Notes: generated by a model from the sequence alone, not told the origin. Positions 1 to 8,649 are shown, counted from the first letter of the stretch. The stretch is DNA of 64,000 nt from Pseudomonas brassicacearum (GCF_009601685.2 NZ_CP045701.2:2356001-2420000); one strand, 5' to 3'. Numbers and translations are program-made.

Positions 1-747
1 TCGGGCCTGGAACCAGACGCCGCGGCGCGCCAAGCCGGCTGGCGAATCTTCGGCGCCAAGCCCGGGGCCTATGGCGCAGGCGTGCAGGGCGCGATTGACG
101 GTCGCTTGTGGCAGAGCCGCGAGGATCTGGCCGAGGTGTACCTGAACTGGGGCGGTTATGCCTACGGCGCCAGCGATGAAGGCACTGCCGCCCGGGAACA
201 GTTCTCCCGGCGCTTGAGCCAGGTGCAGGCGGTGCTGCAGAACCAGGACAACCGCGAGCACGACCTGCTCGACTCCAACGATTACTACCAGTTCCAGGGT
301 GGCATGCTGGCGGCGGTCGAGACCCTCAGTGGTGATGCGGCGGCCAGTTACCATGGCGATCACAGCCAGCCGGACTTGCCCAAGATCCGCACCCTGAAAG
401 AAGAGCTCAACCGCGTCATCCGTTCCCGCGCGGCGAATCCGAAGTGGATCGACGGGGTCAAGCGTCACGGCTATAAAGGTGCGTTCGAACTGGCGGCGAC
501 GGTGGACAACCTGTTTGCCTTCGACGCCACCACCCGATTGATCGACGATCACCAGTACGCCTTGCTGGCCGATGCCTACCTGCTCGACCCGGACACCCGG
601 GATTTCGTCCGCCAGCACAACCCCGACGCCCTGCGGGACATGACCGAGCGCATGCTCGAAGCGCAGCAGCGGGGGATGTGGCAGGAACCGGGTGAGTACC
701 GCGAGGCGCTGGAGAATTTGTTGTTGGACATAGAAGAAGATGGCTGA
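1..747 (+). CDS. cobN: Cobaltochelatase large subunit CobN, C-terminal part (cut by window start)
   Basis: The reading frame is open from base 1 to the TGA ending at 747, giving about 248 residues that match the C-terminal end of CobN/BchH-type chelatase large subunits. Recognisable pieces are a GAKPGAYGAG stretch, a YLNWGGYAYG motif and the conserved tail region with SRAANPKWIDG and HGYKGAFELAATVDNLFAFDAT. CobN binds hydrogenobyrinic acid a,c-diamide and inserts cobalt in the aerobic cobalamin pathway together with an AAA+ partner. That partner is encoded next: the chlI/chlD locus starts 223 bp downstream on the same strand. The N-terminal roughly 1000 residues lie outside the window. Identification is firm; the gene is incomplete only because the window begins inside it. 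Confidence 0.93.
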   Translation, partial: SGLEPDAAARQAGWRIFGAKPGAYGAGVQGAIDGRLWQSREDLAEVYLNWGGYAYGASDEGTAAREQFSRRLSQVQAVLQNQDNREHDLLDSNDYYQFQGGMLAAVETLSGDAAASYHGDHSQPDLPKIRTLKEELNRVIRSRAANPKWIDGVKRHGYKGAFELAATVDNLFAFDATTRLIDDHQYALLADAYLLDPDTRDFVRQHNPDALRDMTERMLEAQQRGMWQEPGEYREALENLLLDIEEDG

Positions 748-835
748 CGTGCCTACTCAGCAGGCGGGACACAATGTCTGTGATGGGTTGACCTGTGGCG
801 AGGGGATTATTCCCGCTGGGTTGCCCCTACCTTCC

Positions 836-944
836 GTAGGAGCTGTCGAGTGCAACGAGGCTGCGATCTTTACCCATACCCCTTAAATCTCAAGCGAAAG
901 ACCAAGATCAAGATCAAAAGATCGCAGCCTTCGGCAGCTCCTAC
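836..944. repeat. REP-like inverted repeat pair (GTAGGAGCTG family)
   Basis: Two inverted copies of a roughly 35-base element face each other: GTAGGAGCTGTCGAGTGCAA with GGCTGCGATCTTT at the left, and AAAGATCGCAGCC with GGCAGCTCCTAC at the right. The same family recurs at 8650-8739 and 32747-32850. It fills the gap between cobN and chlI and could form a long hairpin in the transcript. Such repeats are common between genes in fluorescens-group genomes. Confidence 0.85.
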
Positions 945-970
945 CACCGAACATCCATGAGATATCCAAC

Positions 971-1972
971 ATGACCCACACCCCCCATTTCCCGCTCTGC
1001 GCCGTGGTCGGCGCCGATGACCTGAAACTGGCCCTGTGCCTGGCCGCGATCGATCCGAAAATCGGCGGTGTGCTGATCGAAGGGCCGCGGGGCATGGCCA
1101 AGTCCACCCTGGCCCGGGGCTTGGCGGACCTGCTGGCCAGCGGTCAGTTCGTCACCTTGCCCCTCGGTGCTACCGAAGAGCGGCTGGTGGGCACCCTGGA
1201 CCTGGACGCGGCCCTGGGGCAAGGGCGCGCGCAGTTTTCTCCCGGCGTGCTGGCCAAGGCCGACGGTGGCGTGTTGTACGTCGATGAAGTGAACCTGCTG
1301 CCCGATCATTTGGTGGACTTGCTGCTCGATGTGGCTGCCAGCGGCACCAACCTGATCGAGCGCGACGGCATTTCCCATCGGCATCCGGCGCGCTTTGTGC
1401 TGATCGGCACCATGAACCCGGAAGAGGGTGAGCTGCGCCCGCAGTTGCTCGACCGTTTCGGCCTCAACGTCGCCCTCGACGGTCACACTGCACCGGCTGA
1501 ACGCGCTCAGATCATCCGGCGGCGGCTGGATTTCGACAGCGATCCGCTGGTGTTCTGCGCAGCGTGGGAGACGGCCCAGCAGCAGTTGCGCGAACGTTGC
1601 CAACAGGCACGCGACCGCTTGGCCGGGATCGCCCTGGACGATGCGGCGCTGGCGCAGATCACCGAGCGCTGCTTTGCCGCCGGGGTCGATGGCTTGCGCG
1701 CCGACCTGGTCTGGCTGCGGGCGGCCCGGGCCCATGCGGCTTGGCGCGGGGCTGCTGCGATTGCCGATGAAGACATCGATGCGGTCGCCGAGTTTGCCTT
1801 GCGGCACCGGCGGCATGGGCATTCGACACCGGCACCGTCCCAGGCGCCGCAAACGCCCGCCAATGGAGCGACCCAGCCCAACGAAGGCCAGGGCCAGTGG
1901 GGCGACCTGCCGGCCCGGGCATTGCCGACCGGTGCCCGGCGTGACGTGCCGAGCTGGCCAAAAAAGCCTTAG
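971..1972 (+). CDS. chlI: AAA+ chelatase small subunit (ChlI/BchI-like), zero-frame product
   Basis: A 333-residue AAA+ ATPase related to the small subunit of magnesium chelatase. Residues about 30-50 carry the Walker A region GPRGMAKST, residues about 96-107 the Walker B region GGVLYVDEVNLL, and about 140-160 the conserved GTMNPEEGELRPQLLDRFG segment. The tail from about residue 285 is rich in Pro, Gln and Thr, as in the linker of ChlD proteins. Lying beside cobN, it most likely powers cobalt insertion rather than chlorophyll synthesis, since bacteria without CobS/CobT use ChlI/ChlD-like partners (inference from context). Its TAG stop (1970-1972) lies just after an A AAA AAG heptamer, and the -1 frame stays open to 2631 as a VWA domain, so this ORF is probably the short product of a frameshifting gene. 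Confidence 0.9.
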   Translation: MTHTPHFPLCAVVGADDLKLALCLAAIDPKIGGVLIEGPRGMAKSTLARGLADLLASGQFVTLPLGATEERLVGTLDLDAALGQGRAQFSPGVLAKADGGVLYVDEVNLLPDHLVDLLLDVAASGTNLIERDGISHRHPARFVLIGTMNPEEGELRPQLLDRFGLNVALDGHTAPAERAQIIRRRLDFDSDPLVFCAAWETAQQQLRERCQQARDRLAGIALDDAALAQITERCFAAGVDGLRADLVWLRAARAHAAWRGAAAIADEDIDAVAEFALRHRRHGHSTPAPSQAPQTPANGATQPNEGQGQWGDLPARALPTGARRDVPSWPKKP

Positions 1973-2631
1973 GCATTCGCCCCCGTTCGCCGGCGGGGGC
2001 GAATGCCAGACCCCGTGCCGGACGACTCGACCAGGGCCGCCAGGGCCGCAGCAAAGCGGCGGCCAGCGGTGCGGTGAACTGGCCGGGGACATTGCTCAAT
2101 GGCCGACCACGTCTGCGTGAGGACCTGCGCTTTCATGGGCGCCATCGCTCGCCCCATGAGCTGTGGCTGGTCATCGTCGATGCGTCGGCCTCGACCCGTC
2201 GTCATCGCGCCTTGAGTGACGGCAAGGGCTTGCTGGCGCAGCTGTTCGACGACGCCTACCGCCAACGCGCCCGCCTGGCACTGTTGAGGGCCAGCGGCAC
2301 TGTCCCGAATTGGCAGGTGCAAGGGCTCAAGGCCTCGGCCGGCTTGCGCGACTGGCTCGACGGCCTGGGCGCCGGTGGCGGTACACCGTTGCTGGCGGCG
2401 CTGGAGGAGGCCGGGCGCTGGCTGGTGGCCCGGCGCAAGCGTTACCCGGCGGAGCAGCAGCGGGTCTTGGTGATGACCGATGGACGAGTCAAGGAGGGGC
2501 TTTCACCGCCGTTTCTCGATTGTCCGTGCCTGCTGATCGACATTGAAAGAGGTCCGATCCGCCTGGGGCGGGCCCGGCAGTTGGCGGGGCGGTTGGGGGC
2601 GGAGTATCGGCATATTGATCAAATCACTTGA
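971..2631 (+). CDS. chlD: ChlI-ChlD fusion (AAA+ plus VWA) made by -1 frameshift at 1960-1966
   Basis: Reading zero-frame to 1966 and then frame -1 from 1966 to the TGA at 2631 gives about 553 residues: AAA+ domain, Pro/Gln-rich linker, basic linker and a von Willebrand A domain. The VWA part has a complete MIDAS set: DASAS (about 2188-2202), the Thr of GGGTPLL (about 2374-2394) and the Asp of VMTDG (about 2470-2484). The -1 frame contains no stop from 1771 to 2631 and codes sensible protein right through the join, including residues such as GRSKAAASGAVNWPGTLLNG before the first ATG of that frame (2101, too late to include the domain start). No well-placed ribosome site for an independent VWA gene was seen. 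Making both chelatase subunits from one frameshifting chlD gene has been reported for bacterial and archaeal cobaltochelatases. Not tested here; the alternative is a separate GTG/TTG-started gene. Confidence 0.75.
1960..2007 (+). promoter_or_regulatory. -1 programmed ribosomal frameshift signal: slippery heptamer plus hairpin
   Basis: The heptamer A AAA AAG (1960-1966) is in the correct phase for the chlI frame, its two Lys codons being 1961-1966. A 5-base spacer (1967-1971) contains most of the zero-frame stop. It is followed by a perfect 13-bp stem, GGCATTCGCCCCC (1972-1984) paired with GGGGGCGAATGCC (1995-2007), around a 10-base loop. Heptamer, spacer length and stem match the layout of the E. 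coli dnaX frameshift site. No clear upstream Shine-Dalgarno-like stimulator was seen. Confidence 0.85.
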
Positions 2632-2734
2632 AATGTTCTTTGACTGTGAAGGCCTCATCGCGTCGGTCCCTGATCTGACCATCTAACCCGCATCACTGCA
2701 CTATGCTCAGGCAGCCCCCTCACAGGAGTGAACC

Positions 2735-3727
2735 ATGCGCGTACTCGTCACCAACGCCCAGGACGATTTTCGGGTCAAGGCCTATGCCGGCACCAACGGC
2801 GTGCTGCTCGCCATGGACCTGGCTGAATCCCGGCGCAAGGGTCTGCTGGGCTTTGCCATCGAGAAGCAGCACAGTGACAGGCCCTGGCTGTTCCTGTTCA
2901 ACAGTCTGACCTTCCCCGACAAGGCCCACACCTTTCCTCAGTTCCACGCCACCCCCAGCGACAAGGCACCCTTGCAGAAATTTCGCTGGGCCGACTACGC
3001 AGTCAACCCCGGCGTGACGATTCGCTACCGTGTGCACCTGGCCTATGGCAGCCCCGATGCACCGCAGTTGGGCGACTTCCTGGAGGTCACCGTCACCAGC
3101 GACGACGGGCAGCCGGCCAACCAGCAGGTCATCTTCAATCGGGCGGTGGCCGCCAGCCAGGCGTTCCAGCGCAAGTTTCCTGAAGTGGATGCCTTGATCA
3201 GCGCCAACAAAAAACTGTCCATCGAAGCCTGGCCCGACGCCCCGCGTCGTTGGCTGGAAAATGGCTTGTTGGGACGCTTGACCGGCTTCATCGACCGGGC
3301 GCTGGATGCCAGTTGGGCCCTGGATGTCGCCATCTATGAATACGAACTGCCGGTGATCGTCGAGGCGGTCAACGCCGCTCATGCTCGCGGGGCACAGGTT
3401 CGAGTGCTGTACCACGCCGAACCAGGAGACGACACCACCCAACGCAACGAAGCCAACCTCCAAGCACTGCCGGCCGCCAACAAACGCGGGCGGGTCACCC
3501 ACAACATTTTCCACGACAAGTTCATCGTGCTGAGCAAGGTTGATGGCGGCGGTGCGCTACAACCTGAGGCTGTGCTGTGCGGCAGCACCAACTTCACCGC
3601 CAACGGCGTCTACCGCCAAGCCAACGTCGTTCATGTGCTGGATGACCCACAGGTGAGCGACAGCTACCGCCAAGTGTTCGAGCAGATCTGGGCCGCACCG
3701 CAGAACGTCGATACCATTCGCCAGTGA
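2735..3727 (+). CDS. Phospholipase-D-like protein, first HKD half
   Basis: 330 residues whose C-terminal half is a PLD-type HKD domain: HDKFIVLSK at about residue 255 gives the H-x-K, and GSTNFTANG at about 290 is the usual glycine-serine-asparagine follow-up. Residues 1-150 do not match a fold I can name; they carry no signal peptide. PLD-superfamily enzymes act as HKD pairs, and the next gene supplies the second HKD motif. Both genes are in the same reading frame and only a TGA (3725-3727) plus six codons separate them from the ATG at 3746. The start is preceded by ACAGGAGTGAACC, a good ribosome site. Could be phospholipase, cardiolipin synthase-like or nuclease-like; substrate unknown. Confidence 0.8.
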   Translation: MRVLVTNAQDDFRVKAYAGTNGVLLAMDLAESRRKGLLGFAIEKQHSDRPWLFLFNSLTFPDKAHTFPQFHATPSDKAPLQKFRWADYAVNPGVTIRYRVHLAYGSPDAPQLGDFLEVTVTSDDGQPANQQVIFNRAVAASQAFQRKFPEVDALISANKKLSIEAWPDAPRRWLENGLLGRLTGFIDRALDASWALDVAIYEYELPVIVEAVNAAHARGAQVRVLYHAEPGDDTTQRNEANLQALPAANKRGRVTHNIFHDKFIVLSKVDGGGALQPEAVLCGSTNFTANGVYRQANVVHVLDDPQVSDSYRQVFEQIWAAPQNVDTIRQ

Positions 3728-3745
3728 CTGACCCGGAACAACCCC

Positions 3746-4381
3746 ATGGCACCGAAGAAGGCGCTGTTTACCGGATTCTCGCCACGCACCGGCGAGGGCG
3801 ACCTGGACCGCTTCGTCGACATCATCAAGGGCGCGCGAAAGGACCTGTTGTTCGTCACCGCATTCGTCTTGCCCGAGCGCATTCTCGACGCCGTGCTTGG
3901 CCAGCCCAATGACGACGTGTTGCGCTATGGCCTGCAAAACACCAAGAGCCGCATCACCGGCTTTCACGCCGACCGTACTGCCGAATTCGCCGCCACCGCC
4001 TTGCTCAACACCGGCCTGGAAGGCTGGCTCAAGGAAAACATGAAAGGCCAGAAGGGCAACCTGCTGGTGCACACCAAAGCCATCGTCACCGACTTCACCA
4101 GCGACACACCGACCATCCTCAGCGGCAGCCACAACCTGAGCGCCGCGGCCAGCAATGGCAACGACGAGAACTACCTGATCATCCAGGGCGACACCGACCT
4201 GGCCGACCGCTACGGGCTGGAACTGCTGCGTTTCTATGAGCATTACCGCTTTCGCTACTTCGCGAAAAAACTCGCCCTCAAGCAGGTCAAGCCACTGGCG
4301 GTGGATGACAGCTGGAGTGATGACTATTACCGCGAGGGGGATTTGCGGATGTTGTCCAGGGTGAGGTTTTGCGGGCGTTAG
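3746..4381 (+). CDS. Phospholipase-D-like protein, second HKD half
   Basis: 211 residues in the same frame as the preceding PLD gene. The HKD motif is HTKAIVTDF at about residue 110, followed by GSHNLSAAASNGNDEN, the usual arrangement of the second catalytic half in bitopic PLD enzymes. The stretch before the ATG (3728-3745) has only a weak ribosome site and translates without a stop, as if a former linker. Likely explanations are one ancestral two-HKD protein interrupted by a TGA, or two subunits that pair. It is predicted soluble, with no signal peptide. Confidence 0.75.
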   Translation: MAPKKALFTGFSPRTGEGDLDRFVDIIKGARKDLLFVTAFVLPERILDAVLGQPNDDVLRYGLQNTKSRITGFHADRTAEFAATALLNTGLEGWLKENMKGQKGNLLVHTKAIVTDFTSDTPTILSGSHNLSAAASNGNDENYLIIQGDTDLADRYGLELLRFYEHYRFRYFAKKLALKQVKPLAVDDSWSDDYYREGDLRMLSRVRFCGR

Positions 4382-4436
4382 GTGCAGCGGGTATCCAGTG
4401 CTAGCATAGGGCCATCTGTCGGCCGGGAAAGCTGCC

Positions 4437-4778
4437 ATGAATCGCTGTCACGGAACGTCTGCCTTGCTTCGCGCCTGTATCGCGACCCTGTTGTTGGCGC
4501 TGTGTACTTCGACCCTTGCCGCCAATCAACCGTGTTCCGGGCGCAAGGGCGGGATTGCCGGGTGTGACGGCGATACCTTCCTGTGCAATGACGGCTCCAT
4601 CAGTGCTTCGAAGAAGTCTTGTTCCGCTGTGCTGGGGCTTCGGAACGAGGCCAGGCCGCAGTTGTTGCTCAAATCATCCGAGGGTTGCCAGTGCGGCAGT
4701 GGCAATTACTGCGTCGGTCCCCGGGGCGGGGTCTATTGCCTCACGCCCGGCGGCAGCAAGAGCTACAAGCGCAAATAG
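4437..4778 (+). CDS. Small cysteine-rich exported protein, function unknown
   Basis: 113 residues beginning with a hydrophobic signal sequence ([20 protein letters not shown], probable cleavage after Ala about residue 29). The mature part has seven cysteines in motifs such as [28 protein letters not shown] and [18 protein letters not shown] and a basic C-terminus (SYKRK). This spacing suggests a small disulfide-rich periplasmic or secreted protein. I do not recognise a characterised family. A Gly-rich [17 protein letters not shown] core is the most distinctive element. It stands alone between the PLD pair and a REP-like repeat. Confidence 0.75.
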   Translation: MNRCHGTSALLRACIATLLLALCTSTLAANQPCSGRKGGIAGCDGDTFLCNDGSISASKKSCSAVLGLRNEARPQLLLKSSEGCQCGSGNYCVGPRGGVYCLTPGGSKSYKRK

Positions 4779-4800
4779 CCAGGCACACCGCCGAACCATT

Positions 4801-4890
4801 GTGGGAGCGAGCTTGCTCGCGATAGCGTCAGGTCAGTCGCCATCAATATTGACTGATATGCCGCCATCGCGAGCAAGCTCGCTCCCACAG
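4801..4890. repeat. Inverted repeat pair (GTGGGAGCGAGC family)
   Basis: GTGGGAGCGAGCTTGCTCGC at 4801 and its complement GCGAGCAAGCTCGCTCCCAC ending near 4889 flank about 45 bases. Each arm is itself partly palindromic (GAGCTTGCTC). The same family recurs at 10839-10931, 16097-16288, 18341-18431, 20810-20890 and 29866-30045. The rest of the gap to 5175 holds no gene I can support. Confidence 0.85.
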
Positions 4891-5175
4891 GGTATCCATT
4901 TACAAATTCCAGGGTGGCTCCGTTTCGGTGCGCCGGGTGCGCCGAGTACCCGGTTTGGGGCCTTGTTACCCGTGCGTCGTGGCCAACGGTAGCAATAGCG
5001 TTCGCACGCAGATGCCACTGTGCGGACGCCTGTTTCTCCCATCCCCCTGATTTCCTTAACTTTCCATTTTCCTCACTCGCGCGCTGCATGCCTGTGGCAC
5101 ACTTTCTGCTGTCTATTCCGTTGTTACATACCATGTTCCGGTATAGCGGAATAAACTGACCTTGGAGTGCTTGCC

Positions 5176-6024
5176 ATGCAACGCCGACCTTCCTTGTTAA
5201 AAGCGTGTGTTTTTCTCTTCGCGGCCACGACGGCTGCCATGGGGGTCGCTCAGGCGGCCGACAGCAAGCTGGACAGCGTGCTGCAGCGGGGGAAATTGAT
5301 CGTGGGCACGGGCAGTACCAATGCGCCGTGGCACTTCCAGGGAGCGGATGGCAAGTTGCAGGGCTTTGATATCGACATTGCGCGGATGGTCGCCAAGGGG
5401 TTGTTCAACGACCCGGAGAAAGTCGAGTTCGTGGTGCAGTCTTCCGATGCGCGCATACCCAACCTGCTGACCGACAAGGTCGACATGAGCTGCCAGTTCA
5501 TCACCGTCACCGCCAGCCGCGCCCAGCAAGTGGCGTTCACCCTGCCGTACTACCGCGAAGGCGTGGGCCTGCTGCTGCCGGCCAACAGCAAGTACAAGGA
5601 AATCGAAGACCTCAAGGCTGCCGGCGACGGCGTCACCGTGGCGGTGCTGCAGAATGTCTACGCCGAGGAATTGGTGCACCAGGCGCTGCCCAAGGCCAAG
5701 GTCGATCAATACGACAGCGTCGACCTGATGTACCAGGCAGTGAACTCCGGCCGCGCCGATGCCGCCGCCACCGACCAGTCCTCGGTCAAGTACCTGATGG
5801 TGCAGAACCCCGGCCGCTACCGCAGCCCGGCCTATGCCTGGAGCCCGCAAACCTACGCCTGTGCGGTCAAGCGTGGCGACCAGGACTGGCTGAACTTCGT
5901 CAACACCACCTTGCATGAAGCCATGACCGGCGTGGAATTCCCCACCTATGCGGCGTCCTTCAAGCAGTGGTTTGGCGTCGAGCTGCCGTCGCCAGCGATC
6001 GGTTTCCCCGTTGAATTCAAATGA
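5176..6024 (+). CDS. Periplasmic amino-acid-binding protein of an ABC transporter
   Basis: 282 residues of the family-3 solute-binding type. A signal peptide occupies about residues 1-28 (ACVFLFAATTAAMGVAQAAD). The mature N-terminus has the usual LDSVLQRGKLIVGTGSTNAPWHF and GFDIDIARMVAKGLF pattern, and a later segment NLLTDKVDMSCQFITVTASRAQQVAF is the typical ligand-loop region. The ATG at 5176 is chosen over a GTG at 5167 because GGAG lies at 5164-5167, eight bases before it. Two permease genes and an ATPase follow on the same strand, so this is the capture component. The ligand cannot be read from sequence; the downstream D-amino-acid and RidA genes make an amino acid or its derivative likely. 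Confidence 0.88.
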   Translation: MQRRPSLLKACVFLFAATTAAMGVAQAADSKLDSVLQRGKLIVGTGSTNAPWHFQGADGKLQGFDIDIARMVAKGLFNDPEKVEFVVQSSDARIPNLLTDKVDMSCQFITVTASRAQQVAFTLPYYREGVGLLLPANSKYKEIEDLKAAGDGVTVAVLQNVYAEELVHQALPKAKVDQYDSVDLMYQAVNSGRADAAATDQSSVKYLMVQNPGRYRSPAYAWSPQTYACAVKRGDQDWLNFVNTTLHEAMTGVEFPTYAASFKQWFGVELPSPAIGFPVEFK

Positions 6025-6078
6025 CCCTGTGAGCCCGGGGCGCCACTTGCTGGCGCTCCGGCTAAGGTACTGCCGACC

Positions 6079-6741
6079 ATGAATTATCAGTTGAACTTTG
6101 CCGCCGTCTGGCGCGATTTCGACACCTTGCTGGCGGGGCTGGGCCTGGGACTTTCCCTGGCGTTGGTGTCGATCGCCATCGGTTGCGTGATCGGCCTGGC
6201 GATGGCGTTCGCGCTGCTGAGCAAACATCGGCTCCTGCGGGTGCTGGCGTCGGTGTATGTCACGGTGATCCGCAATACGCCGATCCTGGTGTTGATCCTG
6301 TTGATCTACTTCGCCTTGCCGAGCCTGGGCATCCGCCTGGACAAGCTGCCGTCGTTCGTCATCACCCTCTCGCTGTACGCCGGGGCCTACCTGACCGAAG
6401 TGTTTCGCGGCGGGCTGATGAGCATTCACAAGGGCCAGCGGGAAGCGGGATTGGCCATCGGCCTGGGCGAGTGGCAGGTGAAGGCCTACGTCACGGTGCC
6501 GGTGATGCTGCGCAACGTGTTGCCGGCCTTGTCGAACAACTTCATTTCGCTGTTCAAGGACACCTCCCTGGCGGCGGCGATTGCCGTGCCGGAACTGACC
6601 TATTACGCCCGCAAGATCAACGTGGAGAGCTACCGGGTGATCGAAACCTGGATGGTGACCACGGCCCTGTATGTCGCGGCCTGTTACCTCATTGCCATGG
6701 TGCTGCGGTATTTCGAGCAGCGCCTGGCGATCCGCCGTTAG
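6079..6741 (+). CDS. Amino-acid ABC transporter permease, first subunit
   Basis: 220 residues with about five hydrophobic membrane segments, of the HisM/GltJ type. The EAA loop is visible as LAIGLGEWQVKAYVTVPVMLRNVLPAL at about residues 126-155. The N-terminal RNTPILVLILLIYFALP stretch is the signature seen in polar amino acid permeases. It starts 55 bp after the binding-protein gene and is separated by 9 bp from the second permease, so one operon is likely. A strong hairpin-like GC-rich sequence between 6025 and 6078 (GGCGCCACTTGCTGGCGCTCC) may modulate expression after the abundant binding protein. Confidence 0.9.
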   Translation: MNYQLNFAAVWRDFDTLLAGLGLGLSLALVSIAIGCVIGLAMAFALLSKHRLLRVLASVYVTVIRNTPILVLILLIYFALPSLGIRLDKLPSFVITLSLYAGAYLTEVFRGGLMSIHKGQREAGLAIGLGEWQVKAYVTVPVMLRNVLPALSNNFISLFKDTSLAAAIAVPELTYYARKINVESYRVIETWMVTTALYVAACYLIAMVLRYFEQRLAIRR

Positions 6742-6750
6742 GAGTTTCCC

Positions 6751-7413
6751 ATGTACGAATCCCCCAGTTGGTTGCATGAGTTATGGGTTGCCCGGGACAC
6801 CCTGTGGAGTGGCTTTCTGACCAGTGTGCAGTGCTCGGTGTTGGCGATTTTGTTGGGCACGTTGATCGGCCTGGTCGTCGGGCTGGTGCTGACTTACGGT
6901 CGGACCTGGATGCGTGCGCCGTTTCGTTTCTACGTCGACCTGATTCGCGGCACGCCGGTGTTCGTGCTGGTGCTGGCCTGCTTCTACATGGCCCCGGCGC
7001 TGGGCTGGCAGATCGGTGCGTTTCAGGCCGGCGTGCTGGGCTTGACGCTGTTTTGTGGCTCTCACGTGGCCGAGATCGTGCGTGGGGCCTTGCAGGCGTT
7101 GCCTCGCGGGCAGATGGAAGCGAGCCAGGCCATCGGCCTGACGTTCTACCAGTCGCTGGGCTACGTGCTGTTGCCCCAGGCCTTGCGGCAGATCCTGCCG
7201 ACCTGGGTCAATTCCTCCACCGAGATCGTCAAGGCCTCGACCTTGCTGTCGGTGATCGGCGTCGCCGAACTGCTGCTCAGCACCCAGCAGATCATCGCCC
7301 GGACCTTCATGACCCTGGAGTTTTACCTGTTCGCCGGGTTTCTCTTTTTCATCATCAATTACGCCATCGAATTACTCGGGCGGCACATTGAAAAGCGGGT
7401 GGCGTTGCCATGA
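6751..7413 (+). CDS. Amino-acid ABC transporter permease, second subunit
   Basis: 220 residues and the same fold as the preceding gene, with the [17 protein letters not shown] signature and the EAA loop [25 protein letters not shown]. Two different permeases form the heterodimeric channel of polar amino acid importers. Its TGA overlaps the ATG of the ATPase gene by four bases (ATGA at 7410), showing translational coupling. The ribosome site AGGAG lies at 6741-6745, shortly before the ATG. Confidence 0.9.
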   Translation: MYESPSWLHELWVARDTLWSGFLTSVQCSVLAILLGTLIGLVVGLVLTYGRTWMRAPFRFYVDLIRGTPVFVLVLACFYMAPALGWQIGAFQAGVLGLTLFCGSHVAEIVRGALQALPRGQMEASQAIGLTFYQSLGYVLLPQALRQILPTWVNSSTEIVKASTLLSVIGVAELLLSTQQIIARTFMTLEFYLFAGFLFFIINYAIELLGRHIEKRVALP

Positions 7414-8228
7414 CTGACGTTTCGAATCTCTCCAACACGAACCCCAACATGAACCTCTCCAACACCCAGCCGCTGCTGGACATTCGCGGCCTGCGCAAAC
7501 AATACGGCCCGCTGGAAGTACTCAAGGGCGTGGACCTGAGCATGCAGCGCGGCAACGTGGTCACGCTGATCGGCTCCAGCGGTTCGGGCAAGACCACGCT
7601 GCTGCGCTGCGTCAACATGCTGGAAGAATTCCAGGGCGGGCAGATCGTGCTCGACGGCGAGTCCATCGGCTACGACGAGATCGACGGCAAGCGTGTGCGC
7701 CACGCCGAGAAAGTCATTGCCCGGCACCGAGCCATGACCGGCATGGCCTTCCAGCAATTCAACCTGTTCCCGCATTTGACGGCGTTGCAGAACGTCACCC
7801 TGGGCCTGCTGAAGGTGAAAAAGCTGCCCAAGGACGAAGCCGTGGCCCTGGCCGAGAAATGGCTGGAACGGGTGGGCCTGTTGGAGCGGCGCGATCACTT
7901 TCCCGGCCAGTTGTCTGGCGGCCAGCAGCAGCGCGTGGCGATTGCCCGGGCGATTGCCATGAACCCCAGCCTGATGCTGTTCGACGAAGTCACTTCGGCC
8001 CTGGACCCGGAACTGGTTGGCGAGGTGCTGAACGTGATCAAGGGCCTGGCCGAAGACGGCATGACCATGCTGCTGGTGACCCACGAAATGCGCTTTGCCT
8101 TCGAGGTCTCCGACAAGATCGTGTTCATGAACCAGGGCCGCATCGAGGAGCAAGGGCCACCCAAAGAGTTGTTCGAGCGACCGCAATCACCGCGCCTGGC
8201 GGAATTTCTCAAGAACACGCGTTTTTAA
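7410..8228 (+). CDS. Amino-acid ABC transporter ATP-binding protein
   Basis: 272 residues with the complete ABC ATPase motif set: Walker [10 protein letters not shown] (about residues 55-63), Q-loop [12 protein letters not shown], signature [14 protein letters not shown] and Walker [15 protein letters not shown], then switch His in VTHEM. An insertion between Walker A and Q-loop ([20 protein letters not shown]) is usual in GlnQ/HisP-like members. The N-terminus has about 20 extra Asn/Ser-rich residues ([16 protein letters not shown]), so a later Met at 7449 could be the true start, though coupling to the permease stop favours 7410. It energises uptake by the two permeases upstream. Confidence 0.92.
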   Translation: MTDVSNLSNTNPNMNLSNTQPLLDIRGLRKQYGPLEVLKGVDLSMQRGNVVTLIGSSGSGKTTLLRCVNMLEEFQGGQIVLDGESIGYDEIDGKRVRHAEKVIARHRAMTGMAFQQFNLFPHLTALQNVTLGLLKVKKLPKDEAVALAEKWLERVGLLERRDHFPGQLSGGQQQRVAIARAIAMNPSLMLFDEVTSALDPELVGEVLNVIKGLAEDGMTMLLVTHEMRFAFEVSDKIVFMNQGRIEEQGPPKELFERPQSPRLAEFLKNTRF

Positions 8229-8254
8229 CTTTTCATTCAATAAGGAGATAACCC

Positions 8255-8644
8255 ATGAGCATTACGCGCTACGGCACCGGCAGCACCGCAGGTGGAGGTC
8301 AGCCTCGGCCATTTGCCCGCGCCGTGGAGGCCGATGGCTGGCTGCACGTGTCCGGCCAGGTGCCGGCGGTGAACGGCGAGATCATTGTCGGCGGGATCGT
8401 CGAGCAGACCCACCAGACCATGAAGAACCTGGTCGCCATTCTCGAAGAGGCCGGATACGGCCTGGAAGACGTGGTGCGCTGCGGCGTATGGCTGGAAGAC
8501 CCACGGGACTTCTGGAGTTTCAACAAGGTCTTTGGCGAGTACTTCAGCCCGGAACACGCCCCGGCCCGGGCCTGCGTGCAGGCGAGCATGATGGTTGATT
8601 GCAAGGTCGAGATCGATTGCATCGCCTACAAGAAAAAGGCCTGA
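8255..8644 (+). CDS. RidA-family enamine/imine deaminase
   Basis: 129 residues of the YjgF/YER057c/UK114 family. Conserved pieces are WLHVSGQVPAVNGEI, GIVEQTHQTMKNLVAILEEAG, VVRCGVWLEDPRDFWSFNKVFGEYF and the C-terminal PARACVQASMMVDCKVEID with the substrate-binding Arg. RidA proteins hydrolyse reactive 2-aminoacrylate-type enamines released by PLP enzymes. Such an enzyme is encoded nearby (9599-10816), which makes a pathway-specific RidA plausible. A good ribosome site (AAGGAG) precedes the ATG. It lies 26 bp after the transporter ATPase and probably belongs to the same operon. Confidence 0.92.
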   Translation: MSITRYGTGSTAGGGQPRPFARAVEADGWLHVSGQVPAVNGEIIVGGIVEQTHQTMKNLVAILEEAGYGLEDVVRCGVWLEDPRDFWSFNKVFGEYFSPEHAPARACVQASMMVDCKVEIDCIAYKKKA

Positions 8645-8649
8645 ACCCT

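Noticed and set aside
5197..6777. 526-codon open frame on the minus strand
   Set aside because: It lies antisense to the binding-protein and permease genes, which have full family motifs. Such long shadows are usual in high-GC DNA, and its product is low-complexity Gln/Arg/Gly/His.
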